The position numbers and the translations under genes were made by a program. A stretch of DNA of 64,000 nucleotides from Xenorhabdus budapestensis (GTDB taxonomy: Bacteria > Pseudomonadota > Gammaproteobacteria > Enterobacterales > Enterobacteriaceae), in assembly GCF_002632465.1 (NCBI RefSeq), contig NZ_NIBS01000001.1:493669-557668 (forward strand). The letters are read 5' to 3'. The notes under the pieces are model-generated. The model was not told where the DNA came from, made no database searches, and saw nothing but the letters and a program-made list of their open reading frames with translations. Position 1 is the first letter of the stretch, and each line of letters opens with the position of its first letter. Shown one piece after another: positions 38,838-48,678 of the stretch.

Positions 38838-40570
38838 TGCGGCTCCTTATCATAATTCACCACGAGATCGATAAAAACATCTTCCATTGAAGGGTTAGAG
38901 CGGTCAGTGGTCGATATTTGCTGCTTCAGCTCATCGGGCGTACCTGCTGCAATTAATTTTCCCCGAAAAACTAACCCGATACGGTCACAATACTCTGCTT
39001 CATCCATGAAATGTGTCGTTACCATCACAGTCACACCTTTATCCACCATACCGTTGATATGTAGCCAGAATTCACGACGAGTCAATGGATCAACACCCGA
39101 AGTTGGTTCATCCAAAAACAGAATATCCGGTTCATGCATCAGAGCGCAGGCGAGGGCGAGGCGCTGTTTAAAGCCGAGTGGCAGACTGTCGGTAGTTTGG
39201 TGCAGAATTGGTCTCAGACTAAAAGCACTGATCATATCTGTCATTTTTTTCTGTTGATGGCGGCCACTCAAGCCATAAACACCGGAAAAGAATTTCAGGT
39301 TTTGTTCTACTGTTAAGTCACCATAGAGTGAAAATTTTTGTGCCATATAACCAAGACGCTGGCGAGCTTTACCTGAACTGGTTTTTAAATCCATATTCAG
39401 TACCAGCGCATTGCCGTGAGTAGGGAGCATTAATCCGCACATCATTTTGAATGTCGTCGATTTTCCGGCTCCGTTTGGCCCCAGTAAGCCGAAAATCTCC
39501 CCACGTTTCACCTGAAAATTCACATGATCTGTTGCAGCAAAATCCCCGAATTTTTTCGTCAGGTTACGGGCTTCTATTACGATTTCTGTCGGATTCGGTG
39601 GGATTTGAGGCATGATTTCTGCCAGCTCTGAGCGGTGGGAAGGACCACCACCTAAGAGGTCGATAAAGGCATCTTCAAAACGTGGCTCGGCATCCAGAAT
39701 CTCTACATCGGGTAAACCTATTTGCTGAAGTAACTCATCTTTATCTGCATCAGCTTTTAAAATTAAGCGGAGATATCTGCCCTGGATCACTCCATCAGTC
39801 ACTTGTGGCAAGGTGAGTGCGTGTTGCAGCGTTTTTCGGCGGGAGTCTGGTTTGATATCAAGCAGAAAAGAGCGTCCGACAATACTTTGGGTTAATTTCT
39901 GTGGTTGGCCGCGATAGAGTAATTCCCCCTGATTCAATAACAAAACATCAGGGCATAACTCAGCCTCATCTAAATAAGAGGTGCTCCATAAAATCAACAT
40001 TCCATCGGAAGCGAGTTCATGCACCATCTGCCATAATTCCCGCCGGGCAATGGGATCTACGCCGACACCGGGCTCATCAAGCAATAATACCTTTGGGCTG
40101 CCGACCAATGTACAGGCAAGCCCCAACTTTTGTTTCATTCCGCCGGAGAGTTTACCTGCCAGCCTGCCAGTAAAATGTGTTAAGTCAGTGAAGGTCAGTA
40201 ACTTTTGGAAGATGGCTTTTCGTTCTTCTCCGAGTACACCACGTAGATCAGCATACAAATTGAGATTTTCTAATACGGTTAAATCTTCATATAGACCGAA
40301 CTTTTGCGGCATATAACCAAGTTCAGAACGTACTTCAACACTGTCCTTAATGGGATCAAGCCCCATGATTTCAATATTGCCATTATCAGGTTTCAATAAC
40401 CCTGCTAACATTCTTATCAGTGTGGTTTTTCCTGCACCATCCGGGCCGACAAGTCCTGTGACAGAACCCCCGAAGATTTCTGCATTCAGATGGGATACAG
40501 CGGGTTTTTCTAACCCTGAAAAAGTTTTCTCCACACCGTTCAGTTTTATCGTATATGCTGAACTGGTCAT
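38834..40570 (-). CDS. ybhF: Fused double ABC ATP-binding protein YbhF
   Basis: Two ABC ATPase domains in one chain, 578 residues as in E. coli. Domain 1: Walker [10 protein letters not shown] (about 42-50), signature LSGGMKQK, Walker B VLLLDEP. Domain 2: GPNGAGKST (about 364-372), a variant signature [12 protein letters not shown], and ILFLDEP. In domain 2 the usual LSGG is LPLG, which also occurs in relatives. It powers the YbhRS permeases. The gene follows ybhG with an 8-base gap. Confidence 0.95.
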   Translation of the reverse strand: MTSSAYTIKLNGVEKTFSGLEKPAVSHLNAEIFGGSVTGLVGPDGAGKTTLIRMLAGLLKPDNGNIEIMGLDPIKDSVEVRSELGYMPQKFGLYEDLTVLENLNLYADLRGVLGEERKAIFQKLLTFTDLTHFTGRLAGKLSGGMKQKLGLACTLVGSPKVLLLDEPGVGVDPIARRELWQMVHELASDGMLILWSTSYLDEAELCPDVLLLNQGELLYRGQPQKLTQSIVGRSFLLDIKPDSRRKTLQHALTLPQVTDGVIQGRYLRLILKADADKDELLQQIGLPDVEILDAEPRFEDAFIDLLGGGPSHRSELAEIMPQIPPNPTEIVIEARNLTKKFGDFAATDHVNFQVKRGEIFGLLGPNGAGKSTTFKMMCGLMLPTHGNALVLNMDLKTSSGKARQRLGYMAQKFSLYGDLTVEQNLKFFSGVYGLSGRHQQKKMTDMISAFSLRPILHQTTDSLPLGFKQRLALACALMHEPDILFLDEPTSGVDPLTRREFWLHINGMVDKGVTVMVTTHFMDEAEYCDRIGLVFRGKLIAAGTPDELKQQISTTDRSNPSMEDVFIDLVVNYDKEPQ

Positions 40571-40578
40571 ATTCAGCC

Positions 40579-41568
40579 TTACTTGTGTGGCTCAGTAAAA
40601 CGTAAGGTGACAGGCATTCCTTGTTTCAATCCCTCATCGGGATCGCTGACAATAATGCGCAATCGATAGACCAGATCGGTTCTTAAATCCGGGGTTTCAA
40701 CATTTTTCGGGGTAAATTCAGCGGTCGGAGAAACAAAGCCAATTTTGCCGTGATAGGGTTGGTTTTTCCGTCCATCGGTATAAATCAGGATATCGCGTCC
40801 TGCCACTGCCTGATTGAGATTAGGCTCATTAATGTATGCTCTGATCCAGACCGGATTAGTCAGTGATAGCGTAAATACTGTATTTCCGGCAGCCAGAATT
40901 GTCCCTGGCTCAATGGCTCTGGTAAGAATAATTCCGGCGGATGGTGAAATGAGGTGGGTATCTTGTAAATTGAGTTCAGCTTGTGCGACAGTTGCTTCGG
41001 CCTGTGCGAGTTGTGCTTTAGTGGCGGCGATTTCTTCTTTGCGATATCCCGTTTCAAACTGAAGTAATTTATCTTTTGCGGCTTGATAAGCGGCCAATGC
41101 CTGGCGTTGCCCTGTTCTGGCATTTTCCAGATCATTGGCTGAGATCATTTGACGTTGCCATAATTCCTGTTGACGTTTCAGAAAACTATCGGTAAAGCGG
41201 AATGCTGACTCTTTTTGAGCAACTTCGGCGCGTACCTGAGCGATTTCTTCAGAGCGATAACCAGTTTCTGTTTTGGTAAGATTTGCCCTAGCTGTATCGC
41301 GATTTGCTTTGGCTTGATTCAATGCATTATTAAAAGGGGAGTTATCGAGTTGACCAAGGAGTTGCCCTGCGGTGATGGTCTCTCCTTCATCCACCAGCAG
41401 GTTTTCTAATTTACCACTGACCCGAAAGCCAAGGTTGACAGTTCTGACATCAACATTGCCATATAGGGTTAACTCTTTGTCATTTTTCTCCTGATAATAA
41501 TAAATGCTAATAACACCGATAATCATGACGATCGCCAATAGGACAAGAGCAAACTTTTTAGTGTTCAT
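40579..41568 (-). CDS. ybhG: HlyD-family membrane fusion protein YbhG
   Basis: Periplasmic adaptor of the YbhGFSR exporter, 329 residues (E. coli about 332). A single N-terminal anchor or signal (about 6-25), a lipoyl domain half (about 42-75, [26 protein letters not shown]), a long coiled-coil hairpin of Ala/Gln/Glu-rich heptads (about 75-205), then the second lipoyl half and beta-barrel. It follows cecR by 50 bases on the same strand. Confidence 0.94.
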   Translation of the reverse strand: MNTKKFALVLLAIVMIIGVISIYYYQEKNDKELTLYGNVDVRTVNLGFRVSGKLENLLVDEGETITAGQLLGQLDNSPFNNALNQAKANRDTARANLTKTETGYRSEEIAQVRAEVAQKESAFRFTDSFLKRQQELWQRQMISANDLENARTGQRQALAAYQAAKDKLLQFETGYRKEEIAATKAQLAQAEATVAQAELNLQDTHLISPSAGIILTRAIEPGTILAAGNTVFTLSLTNPVWIRAYINEPNLNQAVAGRDILIYTDGRKNQPYHGKIGFVSPTAEFTPKNVETPDLRTDLVYRLRIIVSDPDEGLKQGMPVTLRFTEPHK

Positions 41569-41618
41569 ACTACTATCCCTTATGCGTTATTAAATTTTAA
41601 AGTTACGCTGTTTGTTGG

Positions 41619-42296
41619 TTATTTTTTTCGCAACCCATTAAGCAAAACATTAATGTGTTGAGTCAAAACTTGGTTAATTAATTCGTATTCTTTGCTGCCA
41701 ATATTATCCCAACCGGTTTGGCGTAATAGTGCTTCTCGTGCCAACCGGAAAGAAAGGATCTCGCCTAGTAAGGCATGAGTATGGATTTGTGTTGAAATTT
41801 TTCCTTCATCAGCACCGATATAATAGGCGATCAACTTATTCAGGCGAGAGTAAATTGGGGCCAGCCCTTGTTCATGGATGACGCTATAAGCTTCTGTCGG
41901 TGTCAATTGCTCATGTGACATAATGCGACTGAGATTCAGACTGCTTTTATCGAAAATAAGACGGTTATAGCTAATCAAGCCTTGATGAATAAATGCCAGT
42001 ATTTGGTCTTGTGAGTAAGGTTGGGGGGTGGTGATAAAAAATTGGTCAATGGTTTTAATCAGCAGAGAGAATTCGGTTTTTAGTCTATCTGCAATATGGT
42101 GTGCGACAGCAAGGTATAACCCTTCTTTGGAACCAAAATAATAAGCGATAGCAGCGATATTCTGTTTTGCGTGTTGGGCAATATTACGAGTGGTCGCACC
42201 TTCCAGGCCTGATTTACCGAAAATTTCTAATGCAGATTCAATAAGTTGCTGTTTAGCATGTTCACCTCGTGAAGTCTGAGCCGTTTTTGCTGCCAT
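41619..42296 (-). CDS. cecR: TetR-family transcriptional regulator CecR (YbiH)
   Basis: A 225-residue TetR regulator; in E. coli CecR controls ybhGFSR and the divergent rhlE and affects cefoperazone and chloramphenicol sensitivity. The N-terminal helix-turn-helix (about 14-58) reads AKQQLIESALEIFGKSGLEGATTRNIAQHAKQNIAAIAYYFGSKEGLY; the C-terminal DUF1956-type ligand domain follows. The layout (cecR-ybhGFSR leftward, rhlE rightward) is the same as in E. coli, so autoregulation through the shared gap is likely. Confidence 0.94.
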   Translation of the reverse strand: MAAKTAQTSRGEHAKQQLIESALEIFGKSGLEGATTRNIAQHAKQNIAAIAYYFGSKEGLYLAVAHHIADRLKTEFSLLIKTIDQFFITTPQPYSQDQILAFIHQGLISYNRLIFDKSSLNLSRIMSHEQLTPTEAYSVIHEQGLAPIYSRLNKLIAYYIGADEGKISTQIHTHALLGEILSFRLAREALLRQTGWDNIGSKEYELINQVLTQHINVLLNGLRKK

Positions 42297-42364
42297 GTTA
42301 AGAAATATCCTGTGATAAAAATTGCTGAAATGGTTATAAATATATCAATCGTATGATTAACTTT

Positions 42365-42430
42365 AAAGCTATAACCACTGGATTTCAAGATGCAGTCAAC
42401 AAAGCTTAATTTGCACGACAAAGAGTATAA
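42365..42430 (+). repeat. Dispersed palindromic repeat, copy C
   Basis: CTATAACC, GGATTTCAAGATGCAGTCAA, CAAAGCTTAATTTGCACGAC and GAGTATAA. A well-preserved left arm. It lies in the cecR-rhlE gap (42297-42618), which otherwise holds the rhlE promoter. Confidence 0.7.
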
Positions 42431-42483
42431 AACAGGCTGATGTAAATTTACTTGTGTGCTCATGCTGTTTGAAAAAACATATC

Positions 42484-42492
42484 TGTTATAAT
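42484..42492 (+). promoter_or_regulatory. Extended -10 promoter element of rhlE
   Basis: TGT-TATAAT is a perfect extended -10 element. A recognisable -35 is lacking at the usual distance, which extended -10 promoters tolerate. It lies about 127 bases before the rhlE start. Confidence 0.55.
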
Positions 42493-42618
42493 GCCACGCT
42501 TATGGTGCATTGCAGTTTGTGTAATTTCTTTTGCGATTTATCGCGTCTATTTTTTCTTCCCATAAAACTGCCCCTGAATTGATATCAGGAATGGTGAAGT
42601 CTGGAGTATTTCTTATTT

Positions 42619-43944
42619 ATGAATTTTGAGTCACTCGGCTTGAAGGCTGATATTTTGCGTGCCGTTCAAGAACAAGGCTATGCAGAACCTACCCCTATTC
42701 AGCAACAGGCAATTCCTGTTGTGCTATCTGGTAAAGATCTCCTGGCCAGTGCCCAGACAGGAACGGGGAAAACGGCGGGCTTTACTTTACCTGTCTTGCA
42801 GTTATTGAGCGAATCTCCCATTCAATCCAAGAGCCGCCGCCCGGTCAGGGCATTAATTCTGACACCAACCCGTGAATTGGCCGCACAAGTCGGTGAAAAT
42901 GTGCGTAATTACAGCAAATACCTCCGATTGCGTTCATTTGTAGTATTTGGTGGTGTTAGCATCAATCCACAAATGATGAAATTACGTGGTGGAATAGATA
43001 TTTTGGTCGCCACACCGGGTCGTTTGCTGGATCTGGAACATCAGAATGCCGTGGACTTATCCCGTGTGGAAATTTTGATTTTGGATGAAGCTGATCGCAT
43101 GTTAGATATGGGATTTATTCATGATATCCGTCGGGTACTGAATAAACTACCCGCTAAACGTCAGAACTTACTGTTTTCAGCTACATTCTCTGACGAAATC
43201 AAAAATCTTGCTAATAAATTGCTGCGTGATCCGGTTAGTGTTGAAGTCGCTCGCCGTAACTCGGCTTCTGAACAGATCGACCAGTCTGTCCATTTTGTGG
43301 ATAAGAAACGCAAGGGAGAATTGCTTTCTTACATGATTGGCAGCCAAAACTGGCAGCAGGTATTGGTGTTTACCCGCACTAAACATGGTGCGAACCGTCT
43401 GGCAGAACAACTTAATAAGGATGGTGTTACTGCGGCGGCGATTCATGGTAATAAGAGTCAAGGAGCCAGAACTCGTGCATTGGCCGATTTTAAAACAGGC
43501 CGGATACGTGCGTTGGTCGCAACGGATATTGCTGCTCGTGGATTGGATATCGACCAATTACCTCACGTTGTTAACTATGAATTACCTAATGTTGCAGAGG
43601 ATTACGTACATCGTATTGGCCGCACTGGTCGTGCAGAAGCAACAGGGCAGGCAATATCACTGGTGTGTGTTGATGAGCATAAACTATTAAAAGATATTGA
43701 ACGCTTGCTGAAACGGGAAATTCCACGTATCGCGCTCCCTGGCTATGAACCCGATCCTTCCATCAAAGCGGAGCCTATCCAGAATGGACGCAACGGGCGC
43801 AGTAATCAATCCCGTGGTCAGGATCAGCGAAGCAGTAACAAACAGGATGACCAGCAACATCATAGTCGCAGCCCACGTGGCAAAGGTTCACCATCACAGC
43901 AGCGCCGTTATCGCAGGTCGGTCAAAGCGGCAGCAGGAGAGTAA
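42619..43944 (+). CDS. rhlE: ATP-dependent RNA helicase RhlE
   Basis: DEAD-box helicase with roles in ribosome maturation and RNA turnover. The Q motif ([24 protein letters not shown]), motif [10 protein letters not shown] (about 44-52), [19 protein letters not shown] (about 155-165), SAT, and HRIGRTGRA (about 332-340) are all present. The C-terminal tail (about 385-441) is basic and rich in Arg, Ser, Gln and Gly, suited to RNA binding. 441 residues against 454 in E. coli; the difference is in the tail. dusC begins five bases after the stop. Confidence 0.96.
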   Translation: MNFESLGLKADILRAVQEQGYAEPTPIQQQAIPVVLSGKDLLASAQTGTGKTAGFTLPVLQLLSESPIQSKSRRPVRALILTPTRELAAQVGENVRNYSKYLRLRSFVVFGGVSINPQMMKLRGGIDILVATPGRLLDLEHQNAVDLSRVEILILDEADRMLDMGFIHDIRRVLNKLPAKRQNLLFSATFSDEIKNLANKLLRDPVSVEVARRNSASEQIDQSVHFVDKKRKGELLSYMIGSQNWQQVLVFTRTKHGANRLAEQLNKDGVTAAAIHGNKSQGARTRALADFKTGRIRALVATDIAARGLDIDQLPHVVNYELPNVAEDYVHRIGRTGRAEATGQAISLVCVDEHKLLKDIERLLKREIPRIALPGYEPDPSIKAEPIQNGRNGRSNQSRGQDQRSSNKQDDQQHHSRSPRGKGSPSQQRRYRRSVKAAAGE

Positions 43945-43949
43945 ATTCC

Positions 43950-44903
43950 ATGCGTGTTTTGCTGGCTCCGATGGAAGGGGTTTTGGATTCATTGGTTAGG
44001 GAGTTGTTGAGTGAGGTCAATGAGTATGACCTTTGCATTACCGAATTTTTGCGTGTAGTGGACAGCTTGCTGCCAGTGAAATCTTTTTACCGTTTATGTC
44101 CTGAATTGCATCATCAGAGCAGGACTCCATCGGGTACGCCGGTCAGGATACAGCTTTTGGGGCAATATCCTGAATGGTTGGCTGAAAATGCGGTCAGGGC
44201 GGTGGAATTGGGATCGTGGGGAGTTGATTTAAATTGTGGTTGTCCTTCCAAAACAGTTAATGGTAGTGGAGGAGGGGCCACATTACTGAAAGATCCTGAA
44301 CATCTCTACCGTGGTGCTAAAGCCATGCGGGAAGCTGTACCGGCAGAATTGCCGGTTACAGTCAAAATACGTCTGGGGTGGGATTCTGATGCCCGTCAGT
44401 TTGAAATTGCGGATGCTGTCCAGCAGGCTGGTGCAACGGAATTGGTTGTGCATGGGCGTACTAAGGAAGATGGCTATAAAGCAGAATGCATAAATTGGCA
44501 GGCGATTGGAGAGATCCGCCGACGCCTTACTATTCCGGTGATCGCTAATGGTGAAATATGGGATTGGCAGAGTTCACAGGAGTGTATCAAAGTTACCGGA
44601 TGTGATTCGGTAATGATTGGACGTGGTGCGCTGCATGTGCCGAATCTAAGCTGTGTTATTAAATATAATGCAACGAAAATGGCATGGCATGGGGTGCTCC
44701 AGCTCCTGCAAAAATATATCTGGTTGGAAAAGCAGGGAGATACAGGTTCATATCATGTCACACGTATCAAGCAATGGCTTGGTTATTTACGTAAAGAATA
44801 TGGTGAAGCTGATGAATTATTTATGCAAATCAGAGCATTAAAAACTTCATCTGCTATATCTGAAGTTATTTCTTTAGCCGTAGAGAGTAATGTGTACGCA
44901 TAA
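43950..44903 (+). CDS. dusC: tRNA-dihydrouridine(16) synthase DusC
   Basis: Flavin-dependent reductase making dihydrouridine at position 16 of tRNA. 317 residues (E. coli 315) starting [20 protein letters not shown]; the catalytic Cys is in [16 protein letters not shown] (about 95-110), and the FMN-phosphate region is [15 protein letters not shown] (about 216-230). In E. coli dusC lies elsewhere on the chromosome; here it is directly after rhlE, probably co-transcribed. Confidence 0.95.
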   Translation: MRVLLAPMEGVLDSLVRELLSEVNEYDLCITEFLRVVDSLLPVKSFYRLCPELHHQSRTPSGTPVRIQLLGQYPEWLAENAVRAVELGSWGVDLNCGCPSKTVNGSGGGATLLKDPEHLYRGAKAMREAVPAELPVTVKIRLGWDSDARQFEIADAVQQAGATELVVHGRTKEDGYKAECINWQAIGEIRRRLTIPVIANGEIWDWQSSQECIKVTGCDSVMIGRGALHVPNLSCVIKYNATKMAWHGVLQLLQKYIWLEKQGDTGSYHVTRIKQWLGYLRKEYGEADELFMQIRALKTSSAISEVISLAVESNVYA

Positions 44904-45145
44904 ATAATAAAGTGACAGTATATTTTTGTTATACATCTTTCTTCACTCTGTGTATTGGACGTGAAAATCTGACTCTATGGTAAACGAATTAATCGGTTGA
45001 ATTTTAATATACCGAGGTTATTCAGAATCACCGAAAATACATGATAAAGTCATTGGTATTTTTATCGAAAGAGTACCTTATGTGTAAGGTCAATCTGTAT
45101 GTTGAATACATGACCTTACTCTATAATTCACTGAAGGAAATGATA

Positions 45146-46420
45146 ATGAAATTAGAAACACTGTCCATCCATGCCGGTTACTCACCTGACCCTACAACCA
45201 AAGCCGTTGCAGTCCCGATCTATCAAACAACGTCCTACTCTTTTGATGATTCTCAGCATGGTGCTGATTTATTTGATTTAAAAGTTGAAGGCAACATTTA
45301 CACCCGCATCATGAACCCAACCAATGATGTATTGGAAAAACGTATCGCCGCTTTAGAAGGAGGAATTGGGGCGCTTGCAGTTGCTTCTGGTATGGCGGCA
45401 ATCACTTACGCCATCCAGACGATTACTGGCTTGGGAGATAATATTGTCTCCGTAGCAAAATTGTATGGCGGAACTTATAACTTACTGGCACACAATTTCC
45501 CGAATATTGGGATTGAAGTTCGTTTCGTTGATCATAACGATCTTACTACCCTTGAAGCGATGATTGACGAAAAAACCAAAGCCGTCTTTTGCGAAACCAT
45601 CACCAATCCAAGCGGGAATATTATTGATATTCAGGCATTAGCTGATATTGCCCATCGACACGGCATTCCTCTTATTGTCGATAATACTGTCGCAACACCT
45701 TATTTGTGCCGCCCATTTGAACATGGCGCAGATATTATCATTCATTCCCTGACCAAATATATCGGCGGTCATGGAACTTCTATTGGTGGAATAATTGTTG
45801 ATTCAGGCAAATTTTCTTGGGCAGAGCATCAAGATCGTTTTGCGGTTTTAAATACGCCGGATCCTTCCTATCACGGAATAAACTATATAGAACATTTTGG
45901 TTCCGCGGCATTTATCGCTCGCTGCCGTGTCGGGCAACTGCGTAGCACTGGTGCGGCACTTTCCCCTTTTAATGCCTTCTTGATCTTACAAGGTCTTGAA
46001 ACATTGGCTCTTCGTATGGAACGCCATACTGAAAATGCTCTGAAAGTTGCTCAGTATCTGGAACAACATCCTCAGGTTTCCTGGGTTAAATACGCAGGAT
46101 TGCCGACACACCCTGAATATGATTTGGCTGTTCATTATATGGATGGTAAGTCTTCTGCTATTCTATCTTTTGGTATCAAAGGAGGGGAAAAAGCAGCGAT
46201 ACACTTTATCGATGCTCTGCAATTGGTTATACGTTTGGTCAATATTGGTGATGCAAAATCATTGGCTTGTCATCCGGCATCCACAACTCACCGCCAACTG
46301 AATGATGAAGAATTGGTAAAAGCTGGAGTGTCACGTGATCTGATCCGCTTATCTATCGGAATCGAACATATCGATGACATTATTGCTGATCTTGCACAAG
46401 CACTGGATACAGCAAAATAA
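45146..46420 (+). CDS. metY: O-acetylhomoserine aminocarboxypropyltransferase/cysteine synthase-type PLP enzyme
   Basis: Cys/Met metabolism PLP-family enzyme of the MetY type, which makes homocysteine directly from O-acetylhomoserine and sulfide. With the ATG at 45146 (AAGGAA six bases upstream) it has 424 residues, the usual MetY length; the frame extends 35 codons further upstream without support. Motifs: [22 protein letters not shown], the PLP Asp in [15 protein letters not shown], and the PLP Lys in [16 protein letters not shown] (about 205-220). Related methionine gamma-lyases are shorter. E. coli lacks MetY. No MetJ box was seen upstream. Confidence 0.9.
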   Translation: MKLETLSIHAGYSPDPTTKAVAVPIYQTTSYSFDDSQHGADLFDLKVEGNIYTRIMNPTNDVLEKRIAALEGGIGALAVASGMAAITYAIQTITGLGDNIVSVAKLYGGTYNLLAHNFPNIGIEVRFVDHNDLTTLEAMIDEKTKAVFCETITNPSGNIIDIQALADIAHRHGIPLIVDNTVATPYLCRPFEHGADIIIHSLTKYIGGHGTSIGGIIVDSGKFSWAEHQDRFAVLNTPDPSYHGINYIEHFGSAAFIARCRVGQLRSTGAALSPFNAFLILQGLETLALRMERHTENALKVAQYLEQHPQVSWVKYAGLPTHPEYDLAVHYMDGKSSAILSFGIKGGEKAAIHFIDALQLVIRLVNIGDAKSLACHPASTTHRQLNDEELVKAGVSRDLIRLSIGIEHIDDIIADLAQALDTAK

Positions 46421-46439
46421 TTTTCAATATTATTTGAAT

Positions 46440-46464
46440 AAAAGCCTAAATTGGATAGGCTTTT
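46440..46464 (+). terminator. Terminator after metY
   Basis: AAAAGCCTA (46440-46448) pairs with TAGGCTTTT (46456-46464) around 7 bases, with the T-rich end built into the second arm. Confidence 0.75.
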
Positions 46465-46871
46465 ATACTGCTATGAAAATATGTAGATTTTGATGATAAA
46501 TAAGATTATTTATATTAATTAATCCATTTTTTGATTTTTTATCTTATTCTGGTTTTTTATGAATGTTATTTATGATGATTTTTGTCGATCTACAAGTCTT
46601 ATTATTTGCAAAAATTAGGATTGACTAATTTATAATAATGTTTAATCTGGCAAAATTAATACTGATATTAAATTAATTAGTGCCGATTTTTAATGTCAGT
46701 CAATTCTATAAATATCACTAATTACTTACAATTATCTTATCTTTTACTATTTGAAATTCTTTTAATTAGTGTCTTAAATTAGGACGTAGAATTAAGAAAC
46801 TTTCAGTAAGATCACCCCATAGCTATTTTTAGCTCTTAACTAATATTAACTCTTAATTAACTAATAAATTC
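46465..46871. other. AT-rich gap between metY and the GlsB-type gene
   Basis: About 400 bases of very AT-rich sequence with many TTAATTA elements and short palindromes. I see no gene, tRNA or mobile-element end. It may be an H-NS-type silenced promoter region for the small gene downstream. Confidence 0.5.
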
Positions 46872-46883
46872 AGGAGGTTGAAA

Positions 46884-47132
46884 ATGGGTATCTTGTCATG
46901 GATTATCTTTGGTTTAATTGCCGGAATTATAGCGAAGTGGATCATGCCGGGAGATAATAGCAGTGGTATCATTATGACAGTGATTCTTGGGATCGTTGGT
47001 GCGGTTATTGGCGGCTATATCAGCACTTTCTTTGGTATGGGAAAAGTAGATGGTTTTAACCTGGGAAGTTTCTCTATTGCAGTTATTGGCGCATTAATCG
47101 TTCTATTTATATACCATAAAGTTTCTAACTAA
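46884..47132 (+). CDS. GlsB/YeaQ/YmgE family stress membrane protein
   Basis: An 82-residue transglycosylase-associated (GlsB/YeaQ/YmgE) family protein with three hydrophobic, Gly-rich segments: residues 3-22 (IIFGLIAGIIAKWIMPG), 29-50 and 60-80. Family members are often stress-induced, but the function is unknown. AGGAGG lies six bases before the ATG at 46884. It is monocistronic, with an AT-rich upstream gap and a terminator downstream. Confidence 0.93.
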   Translation: MGILSWIIFGLIAGIIAKWIMPGDNSSGIIMTVILGIVGAVIGGYISTFFGMGKVDGFNLGSFSIAVIGALIVLFIYHKVSN

Positions 47133-47200
47133 TCGATTGGCAAAAGTAATAGGTTTCATATGGTTGATATCATATGTTCGATAGAAAAAAGGGGTTAAAA

Positions 47201-47227
47201 AAAGGGCATGATACTTTAATGCCCTTT
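47201..47227. terminator. Bidirectional terminator between the GlsB-type gene and sseA
   Basis: AAAGGGCAT (47201-47209) pairs with ATGCCCTTT (47219-47227); A-run before, T-rich after, between converging genes. Confidence 0.85.
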
Positions 47228-47264
47228 CTTATTTCGGTGTGCTTATAATTTATTAAACAGCTCT

Positions 47265-48104
47265 CTACCTTTCTAATGGAAGACTATTATCTGCTCCCCA
47301 TTCAGCCCAGGAACCATCATATAGTCCTGCTGTTTTATAGCCGATTATATCAAGCCCTAATACTAAAACGGCTGCTGTCATACCAGAGCCACAACTGGTA
47401 ATAATTGGTCGATTTAAATCGACGCTTTGATGTTTAAATATTTGCTCGATTTCATCTGGTGATTTATAGCGACCATCCTCAATTAATGCTGTCCACGGGA
47501 CATTTTTAGAGCCAGGAATATGACCCATTCTTAAACCGGGACGCGGCTCTGGTACTTTGGCCTGAAAACGATCTTCTGCTCTGGCATCAATAAATTGTGT
47601 CGGCGTATTGCTTTGCAGGGCATCCAGGATCTGTTGTTGGGAAAAAACATATTCAGGCGTAAATTGAATATTGAATTTCTGAGGCTGATGGCTGACCTCT
47701 CCTGATTCCGTTGGATAATCCGCCTGTTGCCAGCCTTGTAAGCCACCTTCCAGAATACGGATATGCTGAGCACCAAAAATTTTAAACGTCCACCATGCTC
47801 GAGGGGCAGAAAACATATTCCCCTGATCGTAAATTACTACCAAATGATTTTCACTGATCCCCATTGCACTGACAGCCTGTCGGAAAGTTTCTGGCTCCGG
47901 TAGCATATGGGGTAATTCGGTCTGGAGATTAGCTATTTTATCAAGATCAAAAAACTGGGCGCCTGGGATATGGTTCTCCAACCACTTCTGATGATAATCG
48001 ATAGTTTGGGTTGGCATGGGAGCACTGGCATCAATAATAACGACATTCTCATCATTGAGATGTTCACTTAACCACTGTGGAGTCACAAAATATTCATTGT
48101 TCAT
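47265..48104 (-). CDS. sseA: 3-mercaptopyruvate sulfurtransferase SseA
   Basis: Two-domain rhodanese transferring sulfur from 3-mercaptopyruvate to thiophilic acceptors. Domain 1 (about 1-140) includes HIPGAQFFDLD and SAPRAWWTFKIFG; domain 2 carries GHIPGSKNVPWT and the active-site loop CGSGMTAA (about 236-243) with the catalytic Cys. The CGSGxT loop favours mercaptopyruvate over thiosulfate. I choose the ATG at 48104 (GAGGAAG upstream), which gives 279 residues (E. coli 281); the frame opens 14 codons earlier. Confidence 0.95.
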   Translation of the reverse strand: MNNEYFVTPQWLSEHLNDENVVIIDASAPMPTQTIDYHQKWLENHIPGAQFFDLDKIANLQTELPHMLPEPETFRQAVSAMGISENHLVVIYDQGNMFSAPRAWWTFKIFGAQHIRILEGGLQGWQQADYPTESGEVSHQPQKFNIQFTPEYVFSQQQILDALQSNTPTQFIDARAEDRFQAKVPEPRPGLRMGHIPGSKNVPWTALIEDGRYKSPDEIEQIFKHQSVDLNRPIITSCGSGMTAAVLVLGLDIIGYKTAGLYDGSWAEWGADNSLPLER

Positions 48105-48210
48105 AAGCTTCCTCATCTGATGTGCAATGTCGGATATTGTATGCATTATGTTGTTCAGTTCAGATACTGATAAGTTTGGGATTGTAATAAACTTGAAGAT
48201 GTATTGATTA

Positions 48211-48423
48211 CTATTGTTGTTCCGTTGGTGTAGTGTGCTGTTGTACTGCTTCCTGCTGTATTTGCTCTTGCTGTGCTTGTTGAGGTTCTTCTGTTGACGC
48301 TGTTGACGCTGTTGACGCTGTTGACGCTGTTGAACGGTTATACATATTCATTCCTGCTAAAATAATGCCGCCAATGGAGCCAAGAGTGGATAATACGATA
48401 ATAATAAGCAGGATTTTTTTCAT
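48211..48423 (-). CDS. Small single-span protein with Ser-Thr-Ala repeats
   Basis: A 70-residue protein of unknown function. One hydrophobic segment (about residues 3-25, MKKILLIIIVLSTLGSIGGI) is followed by a tail of tandem Ser-Thr-Ala triplets (about 31-45) and then a Gln/Glu-rich stretch to the end. No lipobox. The start is the ATG at 48423; an upstream TTG is in frame. The triplets are encoded by a 9-bp tandem DNA repeat, so length can vary without frameshift. It is upstream of sseA on the same strand with a 106-base gap. I do not recognise a family. Confidence 0.6.
   Translation of the reverse strand: MKKILLIIIVLSTLGSIGGIILAGMNMYNRSTASTASTASTASTEEPQQAQQEQIQQEAVQQHTTPTEQQ
48291..48333. 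repeat. 9-bp tandem repeat (CTGTTGACG), 4.8 copies
   Basis: Four perfect copies of CTGTTGACG (48291-48326) plus seven bases of a fifth. It lies inside the small reading frame at 48211-48423 and encodes its Ser-Thr-Ala triplets on the minus strand. Confidence 0.95.
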
Positions 48424-48505
48424 CTTTGTTCTCAATAACGTTCTTAGTTATAAGGTTTTTGTCACATAGAAAGCCAGCAGTATATAGGCTTCTGCATTCC
48501 AGACA

Positions 48506-48558
48506 AGCGATATACCCTTCACTTTTCAAGATGCAACAGGAAATCTATTGGATATAAG
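48506..48558 (+). repeat. Dispersed palindromic repeat, copy D (partial)
   Basis: GCGATATACCC, then ACTTTTCAAGATGCAACAG and TTGGATATAAG. Only the left arm is clear. It lies in the gap between the small membrane protein gene and dinG. Confidence 0.5.
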
Positions 48559-48678
48559 CAGTTTTCTTGTTTTTATAATGGAAAAGCTGGAAAGCCGTTT
48601 CCAATAATTACGATATCAGGCTGATCTGATAGCAACTCTGTGGGAGAATAGCGTTCCAATTTTTATGCAGCAAAACTC

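Noticed and set aside
48540..48678. LexA box upstream of dinG
   Set aside because: E. coli dinG is SOS-regulated, so I looked for CTG-N10-CAG. The nearest candidate, around 48546-48562, has only the CAG half right. I do not report a site.
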